The notes: generated by a model from the letters alone, not told the origin. 64,000 bases of DNA from JAPUDQ01 sp964552765 (GCA_964552765.1 CAZKIA010000001.1:1-64000), one strand, 5' to 3'; positions 33,764 through 43,181 are shown, numbered from the stretch's first letter. Numbers and translations: made by a program.

Positions 33764-35038
33764 TTATGAGTTTAATTCAACTAGTCGATTAATCGTTTTT
33801 TCAGTTATTACACGGTTAGCAAGGTCACGTCGCGCCTCGGGAGTATCAAGCTGCGTTGCCATGGTTGGTGCTTCTTCTTTGCGCTTAGTAAGTTCTGCAT
33901 CTAACTCTTCTTTACTGATATCGATCGCCTCGGCCTTGCTGAGTTCCGCTAGTATTAAACCAGACTGCACGCGGCGCTCAGCCATAGGGTACAAATCCTT
34001 TTTTACCAGTTCATCGCGGTCTTTGTAGCCACGCGATTCAATATAGTTGTCGATTGTCTGCCCGCGATACATGAGGTTTTGCATCAGGTCACGCTCCAGC
34101 GCCTGGACTTGATCATTTACCAGAACTTCTGGCGCAGGCACGTCGCTTTTTTGTACCAACTCACCCAGTAGATCATCCTTGAGCTGATCCATGACTTGGC
34201 GTTCTTTTTGAGCAGTTAGCTCACGCTTGATATCAGCCAGTAGCTCCTTGGCAGTGTTGAATGGGCCGGATTTCTTGGCAAATGCATCATCTACTTCTGG
34301 TAGCTTCACTTCATTTACTGTCTTGAGATCGATCGCAAATGTGACATCAGCACCCTTTAGATGCTCAGCGTGGTACTCCTTAGGAAATGTCACCGAGATA
34401 TCAAACATCTCACCGGCTTTGTGGCCAACTAGTTGCTCCTCAAATCCAGGAATAAACGAGCCACTCCCAAGCGTCAGCGGATAATCTTCACCCTTGGCGC
34501 CTTCAATCTCGGCCCCAGCTTTGTCACGCCCGATAAAGCTCATCACCACTTCATCGCCATTTTGTGCCTCACGCTCCACCGCCTCGCGCTCTGCAAACCC
34601 ACTACGCATACGCTCGATCACTTCATCGATCTCTGACTTTTCGACCGTCACGCTTTGTTTTTTAGCCTTTAATTTCTTGTAGTCACCAAGAGTAATACTT
34701 GGCAATACTTCAATCTCTGCGGTAAATTCAAGCGTCGTAAACGGTACGAGTTTTTTAACGTCAATTTTCGGCTGGTCAAGTACTCGCAGATCTTCAACCG
34801 CGATCACATCATTGAGTGCACGATTGATCGCGTATTCAGTCGCTTCGGTTGTGAGCGTCGTCGGATCAATATTTTTTTCAGCCACTTTCGCCGGCACTTT
34901 TCCTTTGCGAAAGCCTTGCACTTTTATCGTGCGTGACAGTTGTTTAACGGCCGCATCTTTGGCAGCAATAAATTCGGTTTCTTCGACCACGACAGTAGCA
35001 GTGACGGTCGTGTCAGCTCGTTTGATAGTATGTTTCAT
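33764..35038 (-). CDS. tig: Trigger factor
   Basis: A 424-residue ribosome-associated chaperone and prolyl isomerase. The N-terminal ribosome-binding domain contains the GFRKGKVP signature (residues about 43-50). A PPIase domain follows (GDEVVMSFIGRDKAGAEIEGAKGEDYPLTLGSGSFIPGFEEQLVG). The long helical C-terminal domain ends in VITEKTINRLVELNS. TACACT is eight bases before the ATG and there is no SD, which again implies a nearly leaderless mRNA. Confidence 0.95.
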   Translation of the reverse strand: MKHTIKRADTTVTATVVVEETEFIAAKDAAVKQLSRTIKVQGFRKGKVPAKVAEKNIDPTTLTTEATEYAINRALNDVIAVEDLRVLDQPKIDVKKLVPFTTLEFTAEIEVLPSITLGDYKKLKAKKQSVTVEKSEIDEVIERMRSGFAEREAVEREAQNGDEVVMSFIGRDKAGAEIEGAKGEDYPLTLGSGSFIPGFEEQLVGHKAGEMFDISVTFPKEYHAEHLKGADVTFAIDLKTVNEVKLPEVDDAFAKKSGPFNTAKELLADIKRELTAQKERQVMDQLKDDLLGELVQKSDVPAPEVLVNDQVQALERDLMQNLMYRGQTIDNYIESRGYKDRDELVKKDLYPMAERRVQSGLILAELSKAEAIDISKEELDAELTKRKEEAPTMATQLDTPEARRDLANRVITEKTINRLVELNS

Positions 35039-35111
35039 AACTATCTAGTGTAACAGATCAGAGCATCGCGAGCGAACATAAGCATGACGCATCTACTACA
35101 AATAAGCAGAC

Positions 35112-36459
35112 CTAGCCATCAAGCGCATCGTCACTGCTGGGGCGGCGGACACGTTTTTGCTGGCGACGACGATCTTTAACCGTCGAGATAATTCGCTCTA
35201 ACGACAAAACTTCTTCAGTCTCGCTGGCGACATCTTTGAGCCGATACATTTCATCGCGTATTTCTTGTTCACCAACAAAGAGAAGGTAGTTGATCTTTTG
35301 CTTTACAGCCGTGCGGATCTGACGATCAATCTTGCGATCAGTGGTATCGATAGCCACGCGTACACCTTCTTCGCGCAAATCATCGGCGAGCTTGCGAGCT
35401 GATTTGTGGATATCACCAAGTACCACCATATACACATCGGTTGTTGAGACAAATTCCGGCAAAAGACCGTGCGATTCAAGGAAAAGTTGTGTCATCGTCA
35501 GCCCTGGAGCGAACCCTACTGTCGGTACAGGCTCGGCACCAAATAGCCCCACTAGACCATCATAGCGACCACCGCCAAACATTGCTCGGTTGTTATCGGG
35601 GTGATTATCAAACACTTCAAATACCATTGTAGTAATCAAACCCACGCATCAGGCTGATATCAAATCCAGCATTCTCAACTCCCGCCTCATGCAGCAGCGT
35701 AAAGAGCTCTTGGACTTCGCGAACAACATCACTATCAAGCAGCTCTTTTGGTAGCCCAGCCATCGATGTAGCTTCAAGGAGTTTTGTAATCCTCGCCATA
35801 CCGTCCTGGGCTGTCTCATCACCGAAAATATCTCGAGCTTGTGTGTCAAAATCTTCGCGAGTGAGCTTGTCTTTACGATCAAATAGCTTGATCATCAGCT
35901 GTGACTGGACGATATCGAGCCCTAAGTACTCACTCATCATGAGGTTGATCATACGGCGGTTGTTGACGCGGATAGTGTACATCTTTTTGTCGGCGCCAAA
36001 GGCTCGCATAATACGATCAGCCATAATGATAATTTCTGCATCGGCCGTCACGCTTGCCACGCCAAATATATCGGGATTGAGCTGCCAAAACTCGCGTTCA
36101 CGGCCGCGCTGGGGTCGTTCGTAACGCATGAATTGAGCAATATTATACCAACGCGCCGGGTAACCAAGCTCTTGGCGACGTCCGGCGACCATCCGACTGA
36201 CACTTGGCGTCATCTCGGGGCGAATCGCAACCGTCCGCCCACCACGATCAACAAACTGATAGGTCTGCTCATTCACAATCTCCTGCCCCGTCTTTGCTGT
36301 ATAGACCTCAAGTGGCTCGAGTAACGGTGCATCATAGGCCTCGTACCCGAAGCTCTCGACAACGCGTCGCCAGGTCGCAAAGATATAACTACGAATCCGC
36401 ATATCCTCTGGATAGTAGTCTCGGGAGCCTTTGTAGGGTTGTGGTGATAACGACGTCAT
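35112..36459 (-). pseudogene. hisS: Histidyl-tRNA synthetase, interrupted by a frameshift
   Basis: Two overlapping frames together make one class II HisRS. The upstream part (to a TGA at 35617-35619) carries motif 1, motif 2 (MRYERPQRGREREFWQLN) and ends at RGFDYYNGI. The downstream part starts in the +1 frame with VFEVFDNHPDNNRAMFGGGRYDGL (motif 3 region) and has the anticodon-binding domain. The family reads RGxDYYTGTVFEVF at the break, so about two codons are missing. A 5-bp deletion between GTA repeats would explain it. It could be a real mutation, an assembly error or +1 frameshifting. The start is taken as ATG 36457-36459. Confidence 0.85.
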
Positions 36460-36509
36460 AATATCTGTTATTGTTGCATTTTTCACCCCGTTTTGCAAGG
36501 ATAAGAAGT

Positions 36510-36647
36510 TAGGTATTAGCTGATAGCTTATAGCTAGTGGCTAATGGCTAATGGCTGATGGCTGATGGCTGATGGCTGATGGAGTTAGACTATCAGCTGT
36601 AAGCTATGAGCTATGGACTATAGGCTATGGACTATCAGCTATAAGCT
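36510..36647. repeat. Heptad repeat between trmH-like gene and hisS
   Basis: About twenty consecutive 7-bp words. The first half is TAGCTGA/TAGCTTA/TGGCTAA (twice)/TGGCTGA (four times); the second half is AAGCTAT/GAGCTAT/GGACTAT/AGGCTAT/CAGCTAT. The two halves are complementary in places, so it can form a cruciform. It runs into the stop codon of the methyltransferase gene. It is the longest and best preserved of the heptad arrays. Confidence 0.9.
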
Positions 36648-37166
36648 TGAGTGTTGTCGCGACCATTCGTACATAGCAATCGCGGCAGCATGACCGACGT
36701 TGAGACTACGAGTACTGCCGTGTTGGTCGATATGAAGCACCCTATCGGCGGATGAAGTGAACTCACTAGAGAGCCCGGGGCCTTCCTGGCCGAAAACCAG
36801 CACAGACAACTCGGGTAGTTTTGTCTGTTGCAGCGACTGTGACTCAACATTATTTTCTATGGCAATCACCGTCATATTACGGGCATGCATAGCAGCTACA
36901 AAATCACCGATCGTTACGTGATGATGTACGTGCAAATACTTGTTCGTTGCCATCGCCCCGCGCTTATTCCACTGTCGACGGCCAATAATGTGTACATGGC
37001 GCACGCCAAAGCCATTGGCCGTACGGACGATCGAGCCCATATTGAAGTCGCGAAGCGTATTTTCACAGGCAATCTCGAGTTTCACTCCATTTGTATCGAG
37101 AATATGTTGAATTTCCTCATGGGCTTTTCCCTTGAAGTCATCAATTACATTTCGCGTGTCATCCAT
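36639..37166 (-). CDS. SpoU/TrmH-family RNA 2'-O-methyltransferase
   Basis: A 175-residue SPOUT methyltransferase that would methylate ribose 2'-OH in tRNA or rRNA. The three SpoU motifs are clear: ENTLRDFNMGSIVRTANGFG, LSVLVFGQEGPGLS and LHIDQHGSTRSLNVGHAAAIAMYEW, which form the knotted SAM site. The target cannot be told from sequence. TAAAAT lies seven bases before the ATG and there is no SD, which suggests a leaderless mRNA. Its last codons overlap the end of a heptad repeat. Confidence 0.93.
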   Translation of the reverse strand: MDDTRNVIDDFKGKAHEEIQHILDTNGVKLEIACENTLRDFNMGSIVRTANGFGVRHVHIIGRRQWNKRGAMATNKYLHVHHHVTIGDFVAAMHARNMTVIAIENNVESQSLQQTKLPELSVLVFGQEGPGLSSEFTSSADRVLHIDQHGSTRSLNVGHAAAIAMYEWSRQHSSL

Positions 37167-37216
37167 TGCTAGTATTTTAGCTCAAAAGCTCCAAATCATT
37201 GCAGCACTTGAGTTAA

Positions 37217-37274
37217 AGCCGGCTTCGCCTCACCCGTTCCATGAAAGGGAGCGGGGAGGCATGGGGCCGGCAGC
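37217..37274. other. GC-rich nested hairpin at the left edge of the T4SS region
   Basis: GCCGGC (outer arms) encloses CCTC-CCCGTTCC pairing GGAGCGGGGAGG. It has no T-run on either strand, so it is not a standard terminator. It lies after the last T4SS gene and before the methyltransferase gene. Confidence 0.55.
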
Positions 37275-37298
37275 CCATAGGATTCATAGTTAATCTGA

Positions 37299-38405
37299 TC
37301 ATCCTTCCGACGGGTACGGACGCGTGAATCCCATCACGTCATCGCCCCAATCATAGGAAGAAATCCTGGCCACATCACCTGTTCGAGGCTCGTTGTACAT
37401 GAGCTTTTTTGCAGGATCAACGACGATTCCGACATGACCTGGCCCATTGGCTTTACCGGTGTATCCACCGAAAAATACCAGATCACCCGGCTGCTCTTGT
37501 CCGGCAGGTACCCGCTGGTTGACGGTTGCCCGCCATTGGGCGATTGAGCCCGCAGGCAGCTCGATACCTGATTTATGGAACACGAAGCGAACGTAACTCG
37601 CACAGTCAAACCCGATGCCTGGCGCCAAAGATGAACCAGATGGCCCATTCAAGGTTCCACCACCAAAGACATACGGTACACCAAGTTGAGACTCGGCAAT
37701 TTTTAGCACTGACTGTACGGTCGGCGCAGATGCCACACCAACGGAGCTGTATTGACCACAAGCACTCAGGACGGTACTGGCGACATCGGTCGTTGCTTTG
37801 ATCACTGTTCCGACCACAGGGCCAGTCAGTGTTAGACCGATCTCACCCAGCACCTTAAGCGTTGCCTGATACGCCTCGCGAACGACACTCGGGCCTTGAG
37901 CCCGGTGATCGTTGTAGTTGTAAAGTGGTCGTTCTGCCCCGTACGCTACATGCATCATGGCCTGTTCGGGATTGCTCTGCCATAGCAAAGGGTCAATCAC
38001 ACGCAGTGCGCCTTGGTAGGCAGACAGCATGTAGTTGGTTGCAAAGGCAGGGTTGAGCGCTTGAGCAACAGTTACCTTCGGGTGCACCACTCCAGGGGAC
38101 TGGATCTGGTAGGCCCCAAAAGCTCCATCATGGCTTGTGGCACTCGGATTCCAACGGCTTTCCATGTACGTACCGAACAGCATGGCTGCCGCCAGACGTC
38201 CATCACCGTTGGTCGCGGCCTTGATCGCCTCGACTAGCCCTAGGTCTGGGCTGGCTTTGCCTGGCGTGCCAACCACCTCTTCGCTCCCGCTCGGGCACAA
38301 AGACATGGTCGTACCCGCCATCATGACAATGCCACCGACAAGTGCGATCGGCATCATCAGCGCCATCACGACTGCCGCCATGATTATCAGGCGTTTTGGA
38401 CTCAC
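37299..38405 (-). CDS. T4SS cell-wall hydrolase: lytic transglycosylase fused to NlpC/P60
   Basis: A 368-residue exported enzyme. One N-terminal helix (about 6-30) is followed by an SLT-like domain (Glu82 in MESRWNPSATSHDGAFGAYQIQ) and a C-terminal NlpC/P60 peptidase (Cys268 in FDCASYV, His324 in GHVGIVVD). Together they can cut glycan strands and stem peptides, as VirB1-like hydrolases do in Gram-positive T4SS. The start is GTG 38403-38405, overlapping the stop of the previous gene as GTGA and preceded by a strong GGAGGTGAT. A longer open frame upstream is rejected. It is the last gene of the operon. Confidence 0.9.
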   Translation of the reverse strand: MSPKRLIIMAAVVMALMMPIALVGGIVMMAGTTMSLCPSGSEEVVGTPGKASPDLGLVEAIKAATNGDGRLAAAMLFGTYMESRWNPSATSHDGAFGAYQIQSPGVVHPKVTVAQALNPAFATNYMLSAYQGALRVIDPLLWQSNPEQAMMHVAYGAERPLYNYNDHRAQGPSVVREAYQATLKVLGEIGLTLTGPVVGTVIKATTDVASTVLSACGQYSSVGVASAPTVQSVLKIAESQLGVPYVFGGGTLNGPSGSSLAPGIGFDCASYVRFVFHKSGIELPAGSIAQWRATVNQRVPAGQEQPGDLVFFGGYTGKANGPGHVGIVVDPAKKLMYNEPRTGDVARISSYDWGDDVMGFTRPYPSEG

Positions 38406-39040
38406 AAGATCACCTCCCGTGCGCCAAATGCTGTCATATGCCACTGCCCGTTGACCTGCTCCCACATCGTGAAACTTGCCCCGGGCAGCATCGACTGACA
38501 CTGTGCCGTTCCTTCGTAGCGAGACCCGTCGCCCATGTACTGAGCAACGGTCACCTGCGCAACGACATACAGCTGCTCAGGACTTCCTTGTACAAGCTGT
38601 ACGTCAATTGCATGCGATTCGACCGTTGCCTTTTCGGTCAATGGTCGCGTAGGATCGAGACGAGCCTGGTCACCACAGGATGTCTGTCCGACATTCAGCT
38701 TTAGCCGCGCAATCTGATCCTCGGAGAGTCCCAGATCGTGCATCCGTTGCTGACGAGTAGCCAGAGTGTCCGATGGTAACAACAAGTAATACGCCTCTGT
38801 CAATTCTTGCGTCCGCGATGAAATCACTTGACGTGCCGCTTCGTCCACCTTTGAAAGGGATGGAGTTGACACGACGACGGGTGAGGCAGACGGTGATGAC
38901 GCTACCGCTGTGGATGATGCTGCCGAAACAGTATCACTCATAGAATCTGCCCTTGATCTCACGACAAATATCGTCGCAAGAGTGATGACGACCACGAAGA
39001 CCCCCAGCCATAGCAGGAGGCCACGACGTACGTGCATCAT
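38402..39040 (-). CDS. VirB8/TcpC-like T4SS bitopic membrane protein
   Basis: A 212-residue protein with one helix (about 8-27), a Ser/Ala/Val/Pro linker, and an external domain of about 150 residues. The pattern EQLYVVAQVTVAQYMGDGSRYEGTAQC and NGQWHMTAFGAREV fits the NTF2-like periplasmic or external domain of VirB8/TcpC proteins. The assignment rests on size, topology and place between the ATPase and the hydrolase. AGGAG lies before the tandem ATG start. Two Cys (TSCGDQ, TAQCQS) may pair. Confidence 0.65.
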   Translation of the reverse strand: MMHVRRGLLLWLGVFVVVITLATIFVVRSRADSMSDTVSAASSTAVASSPSASPVVVSTPSLSKVDEAARQVISSRTQELTEAYYLLLPSDTLATRQQRMHDLGLSEDQIARLKLNVGQTSCGDQARLDPTRPLTEKATVESHAIDVQLVQGSPEQLYVVAQVTVAQYMGDGSRYEGTAQCQSMLPGASFTMWEQVNGQWHMTAFGAREVIL

Positions 39041-39066
39041 GGATGTTCTCCTATCACTAGGGCTGG

Positions 39067-40413
39067 CTAGACCAGCATGTTGTCATTGGCACCATCAGAG
39101 GCACCGAGAGTGAGCAGCTCATCATCAGGGTCAGTGCTGATCCAAATAATCGGCTCTTCGCCGATCTTTAGCCCCCACTGACCGACCTTCAACCCCTCAA
39201 TGGTAGCCTGTTCTTCACTTGTGAGGCCACGAGATTTACGCAGTTCCTTAGCTGATTTTCGATCCAGCCGACCGATCTGAAGGATATCCACTTCCCTGAT
39301 TGCACTGGTTGCCAGACGACGTGTTTGGCCACCGCGTTCACCGATGGTGAAATAATCTCCTTCACGCTGCGTTGACAGAATGACATAGGTGCCATGAGAA
39401 CGAAGCTGCTTGAGGTACTGGTGCATCGCCTTGGCGTACACCGGGTATTCCCATAGCTTGTAGTTCTCGTCATGAATTTCCATGTCAAACCGAAATCGGA
39501 AATCACGGTTAATGAGTGCCGCCGCGCGCCAGTACCACATCATGGCCTGGACAAGCATGACAGCTTCATCAGACAGCCCCGAGTAATCGAAGCACACCAG
39601 CGGAGATGACAGGACATCAGACAGGGAGTGTGTCCCGCCGATGATCTCGCCGTACTCTCCATCCAGCAGCTCCTCAATCATTCCCGCAAGCTCATCGGCT
39701 ACATCAAGCAAGCGCCGTGAAATTCGCCACTCCTTGCTTGTAAGTGCCCGATACGCTTCGCTACTCGAGTGACGATCAGCGATGCTTTGGCGTGACGTTT
39801 CGAGCACGGTACGTACATCAGCATCCGCAAGCGAACGCAGGATCATCGGGAGCAGTCCGAGCTCGAGAGACTCAGAAAAATCCCGACGCCCAATCTTTAG
39901 CGCGTACCGCAGTGCCTCGGCATGACGAGACTGAAAATTCCTGCCAAAAACATGCTGCAAGATCAGCTTTGTCATGCCTAGTTGCTGAGAAAATCTCATC
40001 CCCATGCTCATGTCGAGCACGTTGAGTCGATACTCAGACAAAAACACAACGACACCATCAAGCGACGTGATCAGCTCGGCGTACTCGGGCTCACCGTCAT
40101 CTCGACGATGATCGTCTACCTGAATACGGAATGGCTCGCCTCTGCGACCCTTGCGGCCAACAAATGTCATGATCTCATGCATGTTGTCCAGCGTTTTTCC
40201 TTGACCACGCTTGCCAATCTTGAGCTTTGCTGTTGAGGCAATACGCCCTGACTGTTTCAAGAGCCAGGGGTCATAGAGCTCAACTTCATTGGTACGAGTG
40301 TTGACATAGGTAGGCAGGCCTCGTTTCTGGAGGCGTCCCGTCCCAACGGCTGGTGTATCGATCGGGAGTTGATCAACAATTCCCTCAAACGATGCAGCAG
40401 GTTGTCGCGTCAT
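39067..40413 (-). CDS. VirB4-like T4SS ATPase domain protein
   Basis: A 448-residue ATPase. Walker A is GKRGQGKT (residues 67-74) and a Walker B-like acidic pair sits in FDMEIHDENYKL (about 307-318). VILSTQREGDYF resembles the C-terminal sensor region of VirB4/TraE ATPases. VirB4 powers pilus biogenesis and substrate transfer. The usual N-terminal half of VirB4 is missing and appears to be the separate upstream protein (40682-42115). An AGAGGTG site precedes the ATG. A 268-bp structured spacer lies between the two. Confidence 0.85.
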   Translation of the reverse strand: MTRQPAASFEGIVDQLPIDTPAVGTGRLQKRGLPTYVNTRTNEVELYDPWLLKQSGRIASTAKLKIGKRGQGKTLDNMHEIMTFVGRKGRRGEPFRIQVDDHRRDDGEPEYAELITSLDGVVVFLSEYRLNVLDMSMGMRFSQQLGMTKLILQHVFGRNFQSRHAEALRYALKIGRRDFSESLELGLLPMILRSLADADVRTVLETSRQSIADRHSSSEAYRALTSKEWRISRRLLDVADELAGMIEELLDGEYGEIIGGTHSLSDVLSSPLVCFDYSGLSDEAVMLVQAMMWYWRAAALINRDFRFRFDMEIHDENYKLWEYPVYAKAMHQYLKQLRSHGTYVILSTQREGDYFTIGERGGQTRRLATSAIREVDILQIGRLDRKSAKELRKSRGLTSEEQATIEGLKVGQWGLKIGEEPIIWISTDPDDELLTLGASDGANDNMLV

Positions 40414-40466
40414 GGTTCACCTCTTTCATAGGAGGATGGGGTGTTTTATGTTGGGTATTAGAGATG

Positions 40467-40658
40467 TTTGCACCTCCGATCTAACAGCAGCACGTACTGC
40501 CACATCGGAGATGCAAATCATGAATTGTCAATGTACGATACCTGCCGCAGGTTTGGCATGCATCTTTACAAAACTATCGAATCATCGATACCTTAGTGAA
40601 GATGCATGCTCCGGTGAAAGCCCGCCCCATTAAAGGAGCAAGGCGATCACCGGAGCAT
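40467..40658 (-). other. Structured untranslated spacer in the T4SS operon
   Basis: Three strong hairpins fill most of the 268-bp gap between the two halves of the VirB4 system: 40606-40658 (12 bp, ATGCTCCGGTGA), 40556-40609 (11 bp, GCATGCATCTT, with an inner TATCGA/TCGATA) and 40467-40517 (14 bp with one mismatch). None is followed by a T-run, so they are not simple terminators. The first two share four bases and so compete. No ORF of note is seen. They could be an mRNA processing or stability element, or a small RNA. Confidence 0.6.
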
Positions 40659-40681
40659 GGGCGCATTCTCTTCATTGGTCA

Positions 40682-42115
40682 TCACCACTCTTGAGCAAGG
40701 GCAGCAGCCACAAAGCTCTTGAGATGGCGAGCCCGTCCTCGGACAGGCACTACCGTGATCTCGCGGCGACGCAGCTTGATGCGGAGTTGGCGCTCGGCCT
40801 CGTCCACTTCTTCAGCTGATCGCCCACTCACCAAAAAGTACCGGTTGGTACGAGTTGGCTTTGAACCCGACAAATACAGCTTGTCGACCTTGTCAATGAC
40901 AGCTTGGCGACGATCACGACTTTCCTGATCTTCGATCATGCCGCCTTTGTAGTACTGATTGCGAAAAGCCTGCGACGTATCGCGTTGCTGCCTGAGGATG
41001 AAAGCTTCCATCTTCTTTGCGCTCGTCGAGGTGCAGACTGTCATACCGACCCATGGTGCATTTCCGCACATCAGATCGATAAAACCACTCGCAATCACTC
41101 GTGGTCGGCCATACTGTGTCGTGACCAATACACGGTGGTAGTAGCCATCCATCACCAACAAGTGGCGATGATTGTCGACTTTTATACCGTCCTTTGGCCA
41201 CGGATTGTCGCCGGGCACGTAGTCGTCTGAGCCGAGATTCCAGCTTCGGAAGATCAAGCGCCGCACATCGTCGTACTGAAGATGTTCGACACCATCAAAT
41301 CCTTCATGTTGCAGTCCATCCATAAGCGTATCAAGCACACGCATGAGCGGCGACTCAATAAGCTGGAGGGTTGTGAACTTCTCGGGATGACGCGCGATCT
41401 TACGCCAGTCCGCTGGTCGTTGCACCGTGACTGCGTACAGACCACTGTAGTCGGCTCGTTTTGCGGCCGACCGCTGCAGTATTCGTTCGTGATACTGGCG
41501 GATCTTGAGGTTGACACCACTCGTTGCCGAAACGATGTCTTCCCGCAGAATATTGTCCGAGATATCCTTGGCGAGCTGCGTCGGATCAAACGGACGATTG
41601 CGCGTCATTTGGCTGATGCGAATATCGCCTGGCAACTGCGCGATGACATTCCGAAGGATTGTCATCAGACGCAGATTAGCACTGTGCCGTTGAAACACAT
41701 CAGCATTGACATGCTGCCAGCCACGAACGCGAATGTACGCCGTGTCATCATTGTTTTCAGGGTCATAGATCGTGCCGATAACACCGAGAAAGTCCGTTGG
41801 CATGAGGCGAATTGCTTGCCTCGCACCAGTGAACACTCGGTTGCCTCTCAGCATAATCATGAATCCGTGAAACCACGAAGGGATATAGGTGAGACCAGGC
41901 CCAAAACGGAACCGGTGTGCACCAATCCAGCCGATGAAGACACAGATCATCACGTAGGTAATCGACTGAACGAGCATAGCGACAAGCGCCGGGATCATCC
42001 AGCCAAAAAACCAGACAGCGTAGGGCCACGTCATATCCCGAAAGAAGCGACTGGCCCGATGCTCACTGAGTGCGGTGTATACCGCAGCCAGTTTACGGTT
42101 GCTGTATTCCTTCAC
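40682..42115 (-). CDS. SCO6880-like T4SS protein (N-terminal half of a split VirB4 system)
   Basis: A 477-residue protein with two membrane helices near the N-terminus (about 31-49 and 51-68) and a large soluble domain without a P-loop. Its length, topology and position directly before a P-loop VirB4 ATPase resemble the SCO6880 family of actinobacterial conjugative systems. The start is GTG 42113-42115, with GAGG seven bases upstream and two bases after the virB6-like stop; the longer open frame overlapping that gene is rejected. It probably couples the ATPase to the membrane complex. Confidence 0.7.
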   Translation of the reverse strand: MKEYSNRKLAAVYTALSEHRASRFFRDMTWPYAVWFFGWMIPALVAMLVQSITYVMICVFIGWIGAHRFRFGPGLTYIPSWFHGFMIMLRGNRVFTGARQAIRLMPTDFLGVIGTIYDPENNDDTAYIRVRGWQHVNADVFQRHSANLRLMTILRNVIAQLPGDIRISQMTRNRPFDPTQLAKDISDNILREDIVSATSGVNLKIRQYHERILQRSAAKRADYSGLYAVTVQRPADWRKIARHPEKFTTLQLIESPLMRVLDTLMDGLQHEGFDGVEHLQYDDVRRLIFRSWNLGSDDYVPGDNPWPKDGIKVDNHRHLLVMDGYYHRVLVTTQYGRPRVIASGFIDLMCGNAPWVGMTVCTSTSAKKMEAFILRQQRDTSQAFRNQYYKGGMIEDQESRDRRQAVIDKVDKLYLSGSKPTRTNRYFLVSGRSAEEVDEAERQLRIKLRRREITVVPVRGRARHLKSFVAAALAQEW

Positions 42116-42116
42116 T

Positions 42117-43181
42117 TCAGTCCTCTCGTCGATGCTTGATGTAGACGTGAGCAACTTCGACAGCTCCACTAACCACAGGATGGCCTGCGTTAGCGGCAGC
42201 ATTCGTAGCAGCGTTGAAAGCCAGATCAGTGCCGTGACGCATGGCTTGCCGTGAGGGCGAGACGCGAGCCTCTCCACCATCGGCATTCATGGCAGCGCGT
42301 GTCTCAATGATTTCAGTGTTGAGATCATCGATATCAACACCGCCATCAATCCCGACATCGCCCTCGACTTGCAGACGACTCTCGACAATCTGAGTGACAA
42401 CCATGAAGCTGCCTCCCAGGATGACGAAAAAGACTACGACACTGACAAGAGTCAGCCCCATGACTCCGATTGCCTGCAGGCGGGTATCGGTATCACTACG
42501 ACCAACACCAATCGCTTTGCCTCCCACCACTAAAATGATGGCGATGATTGGCTGGGCAACCAGCGTGGTGAGCAAGAGTGACCAGGTAAGCCGCAACAGC
42601 TTCGATGACGGAACCAGCATCTTCGTAAAGATGTAGGCCAGCAAGATCAAGATAAGCCACACCCAAACGAGGATATCAAATGGCAGCAGCATCATATTGA
42701 GCAGTACCCCACAGGCTTGTGTGATCAGCCGAAGGATACCACCCGAAAGGATGTCGCCATATGAGATATCACTCTGAAAAGGTGCCTGCCAGCTTGCGCT
42801 GGGAGCGTCACCTGCAGCCATCGTGATACAGGCTCTCGTGAGAAGACTACGAGCCGTGAGGCCCACCATCACGAACATCGGCAAAAACATGCCAACCATC
42901 AGGAGCTTGAATGCATCGATAAGCGCGACCACTCCAGCACCACGTCTGCCAAAAATCTGGCGGGTGCTCATGACGGCAATACCAATGAGTGACAGCACCA
43001 TCGCAAGACCAAACATTTTACTGTAGGTATCACGAAATGGCTGCCATGAATCAATAACCCCTGATGTGCTCGTCATTGTCTTGATGAGAATCTTGAGCGT
43101 GTCCGAAGGACTGCCGAAAAGGTAGTCCATGATTGCCTGAAACGCAGATGTAAACGGGTTTGGTAGATCGATCTTGATCAT
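42117..43181 (-). CDS. VirB6/TrbL-like polytopic T4SS channel protein
   Basis: A 354-residue protein with six to seven membrane helices between about 55 and 265, followed by a soluble acidic-then-basic tail of about 85 residues. This topology is typical of VirB6/TrbL, the inner-membrane core of T4SS channels. Sequence identity in this family is low, so the call rests on topology and gene order (virB2-like, virB6-like, virB4-like). A GAGGAGAGGG site precedes the ATG. Confidence 0.75.
   Translation of the reverse strand: MIKIDLPNPFTSAFQAIMDYLFGSPSDTLKILIKTMTSTSGVIDSWQPFRDTYSKMFGLAMVLSLIGIAVMSTRQIFGRRGAGVVALIDAFKLLMVGMFLPMFVMVGLTARSLLTRACITMAAGDAPSASWQAPFQSDISYGDILSGGILRLITQACGVLLNMMLLPFDILVWVWLILILLAYIFTKMLVPSSKLLRLTWSLLLTTLVAQPIIAIILVVGGKAIGVGRSDTDTRLQAIGVMGLTLVSVVVFFVILGGSFMVVTQIVESRLQVEGDVGIDGGVDIDDLNTEIIETRAAMNADGGEARVSPSRQAMRHGTDLAFNAATNAAANAGHPVVSGAVEVAHVYIKHRRED

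Noticed and set aside
35112..35645. The C-terminal half of hisS as an independent gene (HisZ-like or anticodon-binding protein)
   Set aside because: It lacks the N-terminal catalytic part, has no SD, and its sequence continues the upstream frame within a conserved motif, so one broken gene is simpler.
37217..37274. The GC-rich hairpin as an intrinsic terminator for the T4SS operon
   Set aside because: There is no T-run on either strand next to the stem. It may still act in another way and is kept as an unclassified hairpin.
41282..42139. A 285-codon open frame on the plus strand in the T4SS region
   Set aside because: It lies opposite the SCO6880-like gene, which has an SD, operon context and membrane topology. 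The antisense frame has none of these.
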